DNA of 64,000 nt from Bryoerythrophyllum caledonicum (Eukaryota; Streptophyta; Bryopsida; Pottiales; Pottiaceae), in the NCBI GenBank assembly GCA_963971425.1, contig OZ020518.1, positions 3,422,263-3,486,262 on the forward strand, written 5' to 3'. The notes under the pieces are model-generated. The model had not been told where the DNA came from. It saw only the letters and a list, made by a program, of their open reading frames with translations, and searched no databases. Both the position numbers and the translations under genes were made by a program. The number at the start of each line of letters is the position of its first letter. Within the stretch, counting starts at the first letter, position 1. Of this stretch, positions 13,136 through 26,960 are shown one piece after another.

Positions 13136-13203
13136 TTTTCATGGTTTTAGGGGCTCCCTACGTTTAATTAATGGAACTCTATCACTAACTACAATTGGTT
13201 AGT
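13136..13203. other. Spacer
   Basis: AT-rich spacer between block A and the next element. Nothing recognised. Confidence 0.3.
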
Positions 13204-14135
13204 TTAACTCCTAAATTTCTTTGACAATTTCACACCAAAAACACAACAACACGGTTAGTTTTTGTGCAATGAGTAAGGAAGAAACGTAAAACTTTGATTT
13301 CTACTTTTAACCGTAGGATCTCACTAAAGACTTACTAGATAATATACTCACAAAATTTCATAAACTTTGACCGCAAGGATTGTAAGATTATAGTGTTCGA
13401 AGTAGAAAAAAAGGTTCATTATCTTCCCTGGATGTAGTGGATCAACAGACTTTGACTTCACTTGGTGTCAAATATTTGCACTACACAAGGTCTAAATTCA
13501 TTTCCATCATGTTAAAAATGATACTAGTTCCTTGTACACCAAATTTTACAAATAGAGGTGGGGTGTAGCATATTAAAAAAAAATTGTGCAAGTGGTTGAG
13601 GTTCAAAAATTGCCAACTCACATTTTATTTTGTTGTGAACTTAATATGTTTTAGAATGAGAATCCAAACGGTCAATGCAAAGGCTCACACCACGTTGTGG
13701 TGTGGAAAAAATAAAAAGTGAAAAATAAAAAAGATCTCTAAGTTAAATGTGGAAAAGAAAAAGGTATTTGGTACTTTGCACAACAATGTGTGACAATGTG
13801 TGAAAATGTTTGACTTGGATTTATATGCTTTTTTTCAATAAAGACAAGGGATTTTTTTTACAACATGAAAGGAAATATTATTACTTGCTAACACTGAAAA
13901 TCTCATAGTCAATAGAGTGTCCTAGCAAAAGTTTTTGGAGTTGCTCGACCTGCCCGCTGTCCCCATTTGAGCCTCAAAACTCTATAACTTTTTCATTAAA
14001 TGTTGGATTGAGGAAAAAAATTAGACCCACACAAAGCTTTTAGTAATGTCCATCTTTGGTAAAAACTTCAAAGAAAAATGTTATAAATTGACACCACAAG
14101 AACCTGCCCGGACCTTCTACAGTCCCTCGAGGGGA
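13204..14135 (-). repeat. TTAA-family element, right terminus lost
   Basis: Starts TTAACTCCTAAATTTC and then TTTGACAATTTCACACC, the inverted form of the family's right end. It carries the internal marker GACTTCACTTGGTGTCAA near 13,450. The far end decays at about 14,135 after CCCTCGAGGGGACT, a motif also found just inside the terminus at 20,520. Confidence 0.55.
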
Positions 14136-14790
14136 CTCTTGGAAATTTAGGGATTTACCAATAATGGAGAGTACTTCTTTTGTCGAAGCTAACTTGACTA
14201 TTGACCGTTTATTAGAGTTACCCCTAATTTAGGACATTTTTCTCCTTGGAGAAGATTTAATAGTTATGATATGTTTCTATAAATTCAATTTTGAAAAGTA
14301 ATTCTTGAAAGTTTTATTGAAAATAGACATTTTGTAAAGCTTCACGAGAAGCTTTCTTTTACTGGATGTACCAAGAAGAAATTATGATGCTTCAAATATC
14401 AAAAGCTAGGCTTTAGGGCACTAGAGCAGGGTTCCATAAAGATGAATGGTAAAATTATGGATGCGGAAAATAGTGAAGGGGAGTTTTGAGAAAATATGTT
14501 GGATATTTAACTTGGTCGTTGCAAAGACCCCACAATAACCCTTCTCAAAGCCCCCTACAAAGACCCCCCCTTCCAAAGACCACCTACAAAGTTTCCTCAC
14601 AAGTGCTCTCGTTGAAGACCTTTCACAAATACTCCTTTACAAATACCCATCTTTACTATTGAAGACCCCTTCTAGCCTTAACAACCCTATGTGCCCTATG
14701 TGACAACTGTTGGACTCATACTACAACCTTTACAAGCGTTGTTTTACTCAAGTTTAATCACAATGGTATCAACGCAGAATTTTTTCCATT
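14136..14790 (+). repeat. LTR-like repeat with a primer-binding-site-like motif
   Basis: Collinear with 37,560-38,050 (shared markers: TACCAAGAAGAA, GGGGAGTTTT and a CAAAGACCCC/CCTACAAAG-rich end). Directly after the repeat comes TGGTATCAACGC at 14,764-14,775, resembling an initiator-Met tRNA primer-binding site (TGGTATCAGAGC). This suggests a degraded LTR retrotransposon, but no gag or pol frame follows. Confidence 0.35.
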
Positions 14791-16486
14791 GCAATTACTT
14801 CAAACATGTCTGTTCAAGTGATTTTCATTTTCTATTTTGAAGTTTTATTTCTATCTCCAAATACAAGGTCTGTTGGACTAGTTAAAAAGATATACATCTA
14901 CAAAAATTATAAATGGAATTAATGATCATGATTATAGCATTGAATGCAAACGAAAAAGTTTTTTACTTCTCTACTTAATGGGGACCACAAGGACTTGGAC
15001 TTCTCTTAGTATCAACTTTTTACCATAAATAAGGTCTAATTTCAATACCATTTTGATATACATGATGTTTGTTTTGTTATACACAATTGTATGGACATAA
15101 CAAAGGGATGAAGAATTATTTAAGAACTTCAGTTCCTAATTAAATGTGAATCCAATTGGTCAAAGCATGTGTTTTTACAACTTTTTTGAGTAGAAAAGTA
15201 AAAGGAAATAAGAAAATAAAATCAAAATATCTGTTGGAAATTGAAAAGTTAAAATAACAGATTTTACCCAATAGCTGAAAATTTTGCATCATGGAAAGGT
15301 AATTGTTTAACATCTCAAATAAATCATATTTGATACTTATTGGAACAATATCTAGGATAATAGAAGAACCCATAAGTAACTTGGGTCTATTCAATGTCAA
15401 AACAAAACCACAGTTCAAGATGGCATAAGGTCATCTTGCCCATTACTACCATCTTCTTATATCCGCCATTTTATGAATGAGTCTATTTCCATCTTATCCA
15501 TTCATTTACAACTCTAATTAAAAAATTTCTATTTGTCATGAACTCTTAGTTGTCATTGGCACTCATGGGAGGTACCTAGTGGCACTAACGAGCTAATATG
15601 GCATACCACTGTAAAAGTTTACAACCAATTCCCATTCTATCAGAAAAACATGAAATTGTTTGGGATGAAATTGTAGTAAATTTTACTATCCCCATAAAAT
15701 ATATCCATTTTCAATCACAAGACAATTAACCTTATCCCTTTTTTTTTGGCTTTTCTTCTAACCACAATGAGGGAAAAAATTAGATATTTGAAAGAAAATT
15801 ACCTTTTCCTACATCTTCATTCAAAAAATTAAAACTCAAATTAGAGTTGCAACCTTGGAAGAACAACCCAAGAGGTCCAAAATCTGTGGCTTCGAATATT
15901 GAAGGTCTACATTTGGACATTGGAGTTGTATACCTCTTGATGACTACAAAGTAACCACATTTTGAGTGCAACTTATTTATCACCAAATGCCCTCCATCAG
16001 TAATACCTCTAATTAGATATACATGCAACAGATGACGACTTTTAGAACGATCACTTCCTCCAATTCTTAGAAAATATAATAAACAATGGTGAAATCTATA
16101 TTATCCAACATCACATAACATTAATTACAAGGAAGGGTGAGGTCCATACTGAAAACACTACAACTAACACTAACTGACTAAAAAAAAGATGTGTAGAAAG
16201 AGGAAATAAAATATGAAGAAGACTTGTGGAACCATGGAAGCAATCCTTGAACGTTTATATTAGTCAGGATCACGATAGCTATCAAGGTTCAGCAATAAAC
16301 TGAAAGCCCCATAAGAAGTCTAGAGAGCATACATTATACTCATAAAATCATCCAACGCAAACATGAAAAAGGGGAATCTAAGAGTTCTAAATATTCTGAA
16401 TATACAATACACTTATCACACAGCTTACTACACCAATTGCTTTAGTGAAGAATAAGGTCTGGTTACAGTATATGCAAACGTATGTG
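14791..16486. other. Gene-free stretch
   Basis: AT-rich. A TTAA-family internal marker occurs near 15,000 (ACTTGGACTTCTCTTAGTATC). Open frames at 15,140-15,418 and 15,780-16,028 on the minus strand are unrecognised. Confidence 0.4.
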
Positions 16487-16987
16487 TCAATTGTCGACAT
16501 TGGAATGGATCCATAGTACAAAAAAGGCTAATTTACAACAGCATTGAGCATTCCACGACACTTCATGGTGCAGCTCATCAAATTGTGTACACTCAGAACC
16601 AGAATCACAGCTCAAAAACAGGAGAAGATGAACTGGAATAATCTTACGAATCTGTGAGCTGATGTCCTCCCACTGGAAGCTTGGCTTAGGCTTGAGACGA
16701 GGACTCTCCAGTGGATGAGGGACCGAATGTCCCGTACGGCGCCGTCGCGTGCTTGTCGAACCATTGCAAACCCCATCTGCAGAAGATGGAAACCATTTGG
16801 CCATCGTTATTGCACAGTTAAGGATGGCGTTGCCCATCAGATTGATGACTTCCATGGTAAAACCTCCTATTCTACAACACTTCTTCATCAAAGTGACTAC
16901 TCTCTCAAACCAAACCCTTGTGATGACTTCAAACTGTACATTATTAGAAACCTCCGCAAGATTTTCCCCATCAACAAATCCATCCAC
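16487..16987 (-). CDS. Hypothetical ORF, uncertain
   Basis: I do not recognise this 166-codon frame. The part most like protein starts at an internal Met (MGNAILNCAITMAKWF) and runs through a Pro/Arg-rich stretch to PSFQWEDISSQI, where a GTAAGA donor-like site lies about two-thirds of the way through. If real, the gene probably continues in another exon. Its base composition is higher in GC than the flanks and it sits just downstream of the GC-rich membrane-protein gene on the same strand. It could equally be untranslated or chance sequence. Confidence 0.25.
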   Translation of the reverse strand: MDGFVDGENLAEVSNNVQFEVITRVWFERVVTLMKKCCRIGGFTMEVINLMGNAILNCAITMAKWFPSSADGVCNGSTSTRRRRTGHSVPHPLESPRLKPKPSFQWEDISSQIRKIIPVHLLLFLSCDSGSECTQFDELHHEVSWNAQCCCKLAFFVLWIHSNVDN

Positions 16988-17286
16988 ATGTAGACGGGCT
17001 GAAAACCTAAGGAAACCTGCGGAGGTTATCTGTCAAATCAAACCCTAAACCCTGAAATTTTGCTGTCATATCAAACTGCACACTATCAGAAAACGATCTC
17101 CATGGCCGGTCACTCAGCTGAAACTCTCAACCGCAAAAGTATGCTGCGTCGTCAAACTGTACACTATCAACGACACGGATAGTCACCAGCCCAGACACCC
17201 GAGTGATTTCAAACTGTTCACGATCACACAACAATAACTCTACGGACGGTCGCCAAACCCTAAGTCCTAGAGAAACCTGGGATATG

Positions 17287-18093
17287 TCAGTAGTACTTCG
17301 CTTTGATGCTGCCCTGCGCCACCTCCATATCCGCAGCCCAGAGCGCCGCGCCGACGGCGTTCGTGAGCACCAGAATGATGTCCAACCCAGGAATCAAGCT
17401 GAACGCGGACGCCACGAACCCGAACGACTGATACTGCGCCTTCTTCGCGTGCACCACGGCGGAGAATTCCTGCGAGCTCAGCCCCTTCATCTCCGTGTAA
17501 TAGTAGTGGTGCAGGCCGATCGCCGTCGGAAACGAGTTCAAGAAACAGAACAAGACGTTTCCGACCACGGGGACGAAGTTGAGCGGGAGCGTGACCAGGA
17601 AATGCATGATCGGATGCTCGTCCTCGGTGAGAATCTGGTTCAGGTACCCGCTCGCTTTCTTGTTCTTGGCCACGCGCCGCATGTCCGCCTCCACCGGCGC
17701 GCCGTCGACCAGGTTCGGAATCAGCGTCTCCTCCAACCAAACATGCTCCTCACCCGTCGCGCGCTCCACCTTCACCTGCCGGATCGCCAAAACGTCGAGG
17801 AAAAGCTTGCGCTGCGCGCTCTCGAGGCGGTACTGGAACAGCACCACGATAGCCACCGCGGTCTCGAGGAGAATGAGCGCGATCGCGCCGGGCGTGCCGG
17901 TCCAGTGCGGGAGGAACTTAAGCAGAAGCGCCCGCTGCGACGTATACGTAAGCGTGAAGAGGAGCAGCAGGATGGCGGCGATGGCGAGCGCAACCTCCAG
18001 CACGAACCTCGCCACGCGCTGCCACAGGCGGTGCCCGTTGCGGAAGAAGAAATAGAAGCCCTTGACCGGATAAACCCACGCCGGGATCACCAT
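17287..18093 (-). CDS. EI24/RRT8-like multi-pass membrane protein, GC-rich, intronless
   Basis: 268 residues from the ATG at 18,093, chosen because family members begin near this Pro/aromatic motif (YPVKGFYFFF) and the 40 upstream codons are Cys-rich and unlike coding sequence. Four hydrophobic segments: about 28-50, 69-88, 162-187 and 224-250. The region from 170 (NFVPVVGNVLFCFLNSF, then ALWAADME near 250) resembles the EI24-domain family that includes yeast RRT8/LDS proteins of lipid droplets and spore wall and bacterial CysZ-type proteins. A role in lipid-droplet or endoplasmic-reticulum membranes is inferred from the family only. The gene is a single exon and strikingly GC-rich against an AT-rich background, so its antisense frames are also long and open. 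No intron and foreign composition suggest acquisition from a fungus or bacterium, or a retrocopy. Confidence 0.75.
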   Translation of the reverse strand: MVIPAWVYPVKGFYFFFRNGHRLWQRVARFVLEVALAIAAILLLLFTLTYTSQRALLLKFLPHWTGTPGAIALILLETAVAIVVLFQYRLESAQRKLFLDVLAIRQVKVERATGEEHVWLEETLIPNLVDGAPVEADMRRVAKNKKASGYLNQILTEDEHPIMHFLVTLPLNFVPVVGNVLFCFLNSFPTAIGLHHYYYTEMKGLSSQEFSAVVHAKKAQYQSFGFVASAFSLIPGLDIILVLTNAVGAALWAADMEVAQGSIKAKYY

Positions 18094-18552
18094 CGCAGCA
18101 GCACAATCCGAAATCACGAGCTCGAAAACGCTGCGAGAATGGCAATCGTTGTCCTCGCAGGCGCAACCTTCACAGCTTCTGCAAAACGTTCTATTCATGT
18201 CCATGAGCGCCAAATGAGACTGGTATCACCATAATATCTATAGGGTGTAAGACAAGTATCACAGGGTTATTGGATAAGTATCACAAGAGTGTCCCATAGA
18301 TATCATCAGGGAACATACTTTTCGGTCTACACAGCCTTCAGTAATTTTGTGACGTCCTTGGCGCCATGGTATCCCCAGAGTATTGAAAGGGTATAACCAG
18401 ACTATCGCATAGGTGTTGGTTGAGGAATCTGGAATCTACGGGAGTTTCACACTACGGACCGAGGTTGAGAGGCCGACGTTGTCTAAATGCCTACATGGCA
18501 ACACTTTTTGAGAGTTTTGGTGCCATGAATTCGGACTCCTAATCCATAAGAT
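18094..18552. other. Upstream region of the membrane-protein gene
   Basis: GC content falls back to background by about 18,220. Probable promoter of the minus-strand gene at 17,287-18,093; no TATA-like element was assigned with confidence. Confidence 0.35.
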
Positions 18553-18700
18553 GTGAGTAGTGGCTACAATATTCTACACATATAATGCCGTATTTGAACA
18601 TGATAAGGTTGAGATATTGAAATGACCTCCAAATAAAAGATATTAGTTAAAGAATTTTCAATCTAGAGGTGTAACTCTTGCTAGACTTTAGTACTTTTCT
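18553..18700 (+). repeat. Dispersed 150-bp repeat, copy 1
   Basis: Contains TTGAACATGATAAGGTTGAG and GAAATGACCTCCAAAT, shared with 36,975-37,115 and 45,190-45,335. No TIRs or tail seen, so the class is unknown. Confidence 0.6.
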
Positions 18701-19482
18701 GGTATTCTACAAAGTAAAATTTGTACTTGTGTATTTGGTTCTCGATTGACGTTTAAGAGTTAATGATAGTTTGGATTAAAATAGAATACAAATCCAAACT
18801 CTTGCCAAAGTGTCAAACTTTTTTTTCACTTAACATATTAAAAATTTGACAAGATCTCAGCCAATAGATTGAAATAGTAACTTCTTCTTCAGTAATTTTT
18901 TTTTAATCTTAGCTTTATACACAAACCTTTTTACCTAAAATTTTTTTCTAAAACTTTTTATCTAGTTTTTAGCTTGAAGCTCTTGATTTAGTTTTCTACC
19001 TCAAATTTTTGATTATATTTTTCGACCTAAAGTCCTCAACCTAGAGTTTTACCTGAATTTTTTCTGTCCTGATGCTTATGTTGGAGGTTATTGTATAATA
19101 AGCATATTGGTCATTTCTTGATTCCATATTTTGATAAAAATATTTTTTCTTCTAGGGTCCATGATCAAAGAAATTGAGAGGAAATTTTCAAACATAAAGA
19201 CCTTCAAGAAGTAAAAATTGACTTGGGACTTGCCAAATAGTTTGGATTGCGACCTTTCAATTTGGCCCTTGTGTTTTTACACATCAACGATTCAAAGTCC
19301 ACAAATTGTATAATTTAATGTTTTTCCCAACTTCAAAATTTGGCCTGCTGGCATAGTTTGGTCTTTAATGGAGTTTGGTCTTTACTGGAGTTCGGTCTTT
19401 GGTCCTAGTATAAAACTTCCCAAATTTCTGTGAACATTTTGGCTGCTGCATCTTTGCAACGTTGTTGTCTCTCTTTGACCTT
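18701..19482. other. Gene-free AT-rich stretch
   Basis: Contains a degenerate run of CCT.AAA.TTTTT-type repeats at about 18,900-19,060 and nothing recognised as coding. Confidence 0.4.
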
Positions 19483-19616
19483 TTAACCCTTTAAAGACAA
19501 TGGTCAAATCTTGTCACTGACACAATCTACAATGGTCATTGATTTTTTTGACTAGATCTACAACACTCATAGATACTATCAACAACCAAAATTGACCATT
19601 GTCCTTAAAGGGTTGA
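19483..19616. mobile_element. 134-bp MITE with about 26-bp terminal inverted repeats
   Basis: The left end TTAACCCTTTAAAGACAATG and the complement of the right end TCAACCCTTTAAGGACAATG match at all but two positions, and the match continues through GGTCAA. It has no coding capacity. The termini resemble those of the longer TTAA family, so this may be a short non-autonomous relative. Confidence 0.75.
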
Positions 19617-19733
19617 GGCCTAAAGTCCATTTTTGGATCATTGGGACATTAACACTCAAGTAGCAAGCGCCAAGAGTGGGCATGCTTCAATAAAATGACC
19701 TAATAATGGAGCAACGTGCAAAATTACTATCTT

Positions 19734-20548
19734 TTAACCCCTGAAAGACCAAAACATTTTCCCCTCAAAATTACTCCAAAACTGCTATTTTCAGCGTATT
19801 CAACACGAAATGATACAAAATATTTTTTCTGAAAATTTAACCATAGGATCTTGTACTAGAGTTGCATGAGAGTGTGGTGAAAATTTTGGTAAGTTTGACC
19901 GCACGGATTGAAAGATATCGTCCTTTGAAATGAGACTTAGTCTCTTTTTGAGGTCATACTAAACACCTTCAACAAACTTCGACCACCTTCTATGGCAACG
20001 TTTTGCACTAAGGGCCGTGAATTTATTATGTTAACTTGAAAAGGATCATGTTAGGCACATGTGCACCAAATTTTAGAAGTAGAAGAGGTGTAGAAGATGT
20101 CCTAAAAAATCCTGCAATACAACTACGTGCTAAGAATCAACAATACACTTTATGTTTTGCATATATCATATCCTTCTCAAATTTTTGAAATTTACAAATC
20201 CGTACAGTAGATGCAGAGATCTCAATTTCCTTTCCAAGAGGACATTTTCTTTCTTTTAAATGGACAAAAACTCGAATTTCTATTGAATTTAGAAGTTATT
20301 AAAGTTTAGTGACAGTATTTGTGATATGTCACACTAAACTGCTGCACTATTTGTATATGAAAGTGAAAATAAATTGTAACTTTTGAACCATAAGTCGGAA
20401 TTCTACGAAATTTGTGTCTACACAAAGCTAATCAAAAGTTGTTTATTCAATAAAAAAATCTCAGAAAATAATGCCTAGAATTGTGAATGTGGTACCTTAT
20501 CCAAACTCAAAATGTCCCCCGAGGGGACTTTGGTCCTTTAGGGGTTAA
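19734..20548. mobile_element. TTAA-flanked non-autonomous element, 815 bp
   Basis: Both termini are preserved: TTAACCCCTGAAAGACCAAA on the left and the complement TTAACCCCTAAAGGACCAAA on the right. TTAA at each outer edge followed by CCC fits a piggyBac-type target duplication, although TTAA could instead be part of the repeat. No open frame of note inside. Confidence 0.65.
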
Positions 20549-21245
20549 ATAACATCTTCATGCCATTTTTATTACTATCATTGATAGCATTAGTTCTATT
20601 TCATTCATACATTTGTCACATTCATCTTTGAATCTCCACCTCTCATAATAATTTTGAAACAAACCTTCAAAACAAACTCTAATTGGAACAAATGAATTGA
20701 GCAATCTAAAGTATTCTTCAATTACAACACATCAATGAATCATTAGAGAATATTAAAGGAAAAACACACAAAAACATGTGCACTAAAAAACCCCTTAGCA
20801 TGAGGGTTACAATACAAAATTCATCACAAACAATGTTACTTCCATCCTCACTATATTGAATTCTACTCAAGGCCTATATATTCATTGGTGCAAAATGAAA
20901 TTGAGTCTTCAACAAAGATAAAAATGCTGGTAAAACACCTGTATATAGTTATATTAGGTTTTCCACTGGAAGACATTAACTATTCTTCTACATGTCATGA
21001 ATTCATGATTATATATAATAAACAATTTGTACCTCACATGAAGTCAAGTCTAGAAAGTATATTCATCAAATTTTTGGTCAAATCGATTAAAACATAAATG
21101 AAGAACTCCTATCAAATATTGAACTAGATAGTTAAATGTGATACTTCTCATTGAAAAGCAATATCTCAAACATCACACAACTCATTTTCACCTCTCCTTT
21201 CCATTTCACACATTTCCATACTAAACTATACATAACTTGCCACTA
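20549..21245. other. Downstream region of the TAD2 gene
   Basis: AT-rich. A 70-codon frame at 20,885-21,097 is unrecognised. Probably holds the 3' end of the TAD2 transcript next to 21,246; no clear polyadenylation signal was assigned. Confidence 0.35.
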
Positions 21246-24682
<3,437 letters not shown>

Positions 24683-25122
24683 AATCACTACAGACCTTTC
24701 GCGTACACAACATTATATAACCTACCTAGCTTTCACTCATACCTTCAATATCACCATGCAATTCTCACACAGTGATTCGCTGCATTTTGCAGCTGAAACG
24801 AGATCTAGTATAAACCTGGGCCATCGGGCAGGCCATTCATGTTTCAGGACCTGCATCGACCCATATTCATCCTTGTAAGTACCAAAATTGAATCAATCAT
24901 CGCCACTGGACAACCCTAATCAACTAAAAACAAATTGGATAAACGCACACTTCAACTCTCTAGTGAAGAGTACCCGAAAAGTTTTTAAAAAGCCGTAGGA
25001 GCAGGACAATATACTTGTGAAGCCCTTAACCATCCATTAACGTCCAGCATCGTCACACCATGATTTAAATGAACCTTATAACATTATTCACTTGTTTGCA
25101 AGCACTACAAGAACGATCATAC
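24683..25122. other. TAD2 upstream region
   Basis: Lies between the TAD2 start and the truncated end of the exportin-1 fragment. It holds no further exportin exons, which shows that the fragment is truncated here. Probably contains the TAD2 promoter. Confidence 0.45.
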
Positions 25123-26597
25123 CTGAACAAGACTTCTGTTTAGCTTGTTCACATACAAGCGTTCTGCTCGAAATGACGATTCATTGCTTGAAAGCTGCAT
25201 TCATACGTATTTTCAATTAGGAACGTATGCACAAAATCTCAACAGAACAATGAAATGCACCTACACATCACAAAGCGCTGATATGAGAGGTATGGAGTTT
25301 AATAAGCAATGCTTAATCAAATCAACCTGCACAATAAAGTCTGATATATAGTTCTTGATGCCATCCCGTTGCTCTACAGGGAGGGCGTTCCATCGATATT
25401 TAATAACTCCCTCCAGCACCTTTATCACAAGGAACACACTTTCAAATCACTACTTTGTAACATGAATGTAAGAGACCTTACGCTTTCTATCAAGTCTGTA
25501 AGGTGATTTATCCTCGCCTCCTACCACCAACGGGCCTGCTGGAAGCTCACAAGTTGAAAGACTATCAAATACTGCTAAGCGCATCTCTTCACCCTTACCT
25601 GAAGAGCATAAAACTTGGAATTCGCAAGTGTCGAATTCTGGAGGATTGTCACCACTCGAGTCCACGTATCTGGATGCTCTTGCAACTGCCTCAGTACCCT
25701 TTCAGCAGCAGCTCTCTGCATTAGCATGAAATATGTCAGCAATGTGTCCATTCCGTGCCACTCATTGTCGACTCTCCTCCTGCTATTCCTACTAGAAAAA
25801 CTGTCGGAAACATCTCTCACCAAGGGACTCTCACTGTGGAGGGGAAAGTGTGCGATCAGCTGAAACCTCAAATTTCAACGCTCCACCGACCGTCCTTTTC
25901 ATACAAACCGAAACCTACCGCGTTTGAAACCTATCCAAAGACTCCAGTCCCCGTCCGCAATCACTCTAGAGTTGCGAGGAAAACGGCAAATTTTTTCTAA
26001 CCCTAAGCTGAATACGAGGGCAGAGCCGAGACATGATTCTTCAATCGCGCCATAAAACATCCCTACAATCCACCACAATAAGAAACACACGCGCGGCTGC
26101 CATCCTCCCAATAACTCATTCTCGCAGCCGCAGAGAACAGAATTTCCTCTACTAAAGCACTTGCATAAAAACAAGATATTCACCCTTGCCTGAGCCAACA
26201 CTCCAAAAATACAGCGTGCTCGACTACGAAACCTATCGCTCATGAACATCACTCATCCTCAATCGAATTTCATGTTACCGCCAACAAAGCACCTCCCTCA
26301 CTCCCTCCAAACAGTCCACGATCGCCATCCACTATGCCGACAACGGATCTCACTAGAAGAAACAACACCGCCTATCCCCTCAACCAAGCCTCCCTCCGCT
26401 CCAAGAACCCGAGCCGCACAATGAAATTCCATAGCAAGAACGCAAATCACCACGATAACTCCACAGATCAAAACATAGAAAGACCTAACAGCTCACGCGT
26501 ACCTCCTCCTTGGAGCCGGTGCCGTAGAAGGCCGCGACGGTGGCATCAAGAAGCCCTACGTCGAAAGGCTGGCGAAATCCAACAGCTTCTCCGCCAT
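25123..26597 (-). pseudogene. XPO1: Exportin-1 (CRM1) 5' gene fragment, copy 1
   Basis: Exons: 26,597-26,503, 25,715-25,599, 25,419-25,327, 25,194-25,123. They encode MAEKLLDF, then QPFDVGLLDATVAAFYGTGS, a helix ending in HPDTWTRVVTILQN, VLEGVIKYRWNALPVEQRDG, and LSSNESSFRAERLYVNKLN. This is the importin-beta N-terminal region of the nuclear export receptor, in the right order and with intact splice sites. Only about 126 of roughly 1,075 residues are present; the DNA beyond 25,123 has no further exons. Exon 1 lacks one base after codon 8 (TTCGCCAGCC against TTCGCGCAGCC in copy 2), putting a TAG in frame at codon 14. So it is both truncated and frameshifted. Exons 2-4 are little changed, which points to a recent duplication. 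Confidence 0.9.
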
Positions 26598-26960
26598 GGC
26601 TGGTACAAGGAGAGCAAGAGAACCTGCGACGACGACGAAGAAGAAGAAAGCTGGAGTCCTCGGCTGCTGCGACGCTAGCTGTGGTGTTGTTTTCTGTGCG
26701 CGAGCCAGCACCACATTCATCCCTCGCTCCTGAGCCCGAGCACGCCCGGAGGACCAGGAAAACGAGGCCTTAAACCCTAAAAACCCGTGAAGTTGCAGGA
26801 GCAAACGGAACGACCGACGATGAAGTTGTTGTCCATGACCCTGTTCAATCGACCGCGCCTACAGCTCCGGGAGCTACAGAAAAACAAGATCTTCAAGACA
26901 AGACTCAAAAACCATTATGTTCATCCTTCCCTGCATCAGGAAAATCCCAGACCCTCGCTG
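26598..26960 (-). promoter_or_regulatory. Exportin-1 5' flank, copy 1, with telo box
   Basis: Includes AAACCCTAA at about 26,772-26,780, a telo-box motif common near plant housekeeping gene starts. The segment from about 26,745 recurs at 39,410-39,502 (copy 2) and alone at 54,378-54,545. Confidence 0.5.

Noticed and set aside
14760..14780. TGGTATCAACGCAG resembling a cDNA-synthesis adapter
   Set aside because: It lies in continuous repeat-like genomic sequence at the position of a primer-binding site and lacks the rest of the adapter; chance or PBS is more likely than contamination.
17203..18234. 343-codon plus-strand ORF and other long frames over the GC-rich gene
   Set aside because: They are antisense or out-of-frame shadows of the membrane-protein gene; they are Arg/Glu/His-rich as expected from the complement of GC-rich codons and lack any domain.
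25450..25665. 71-codon minus-strand ORF between exportin exons (also at 38,879-39,097)
   Set aside because: It is an out-of-frame reading of exon 2 plus intron, preserved only because the region was duplicated.
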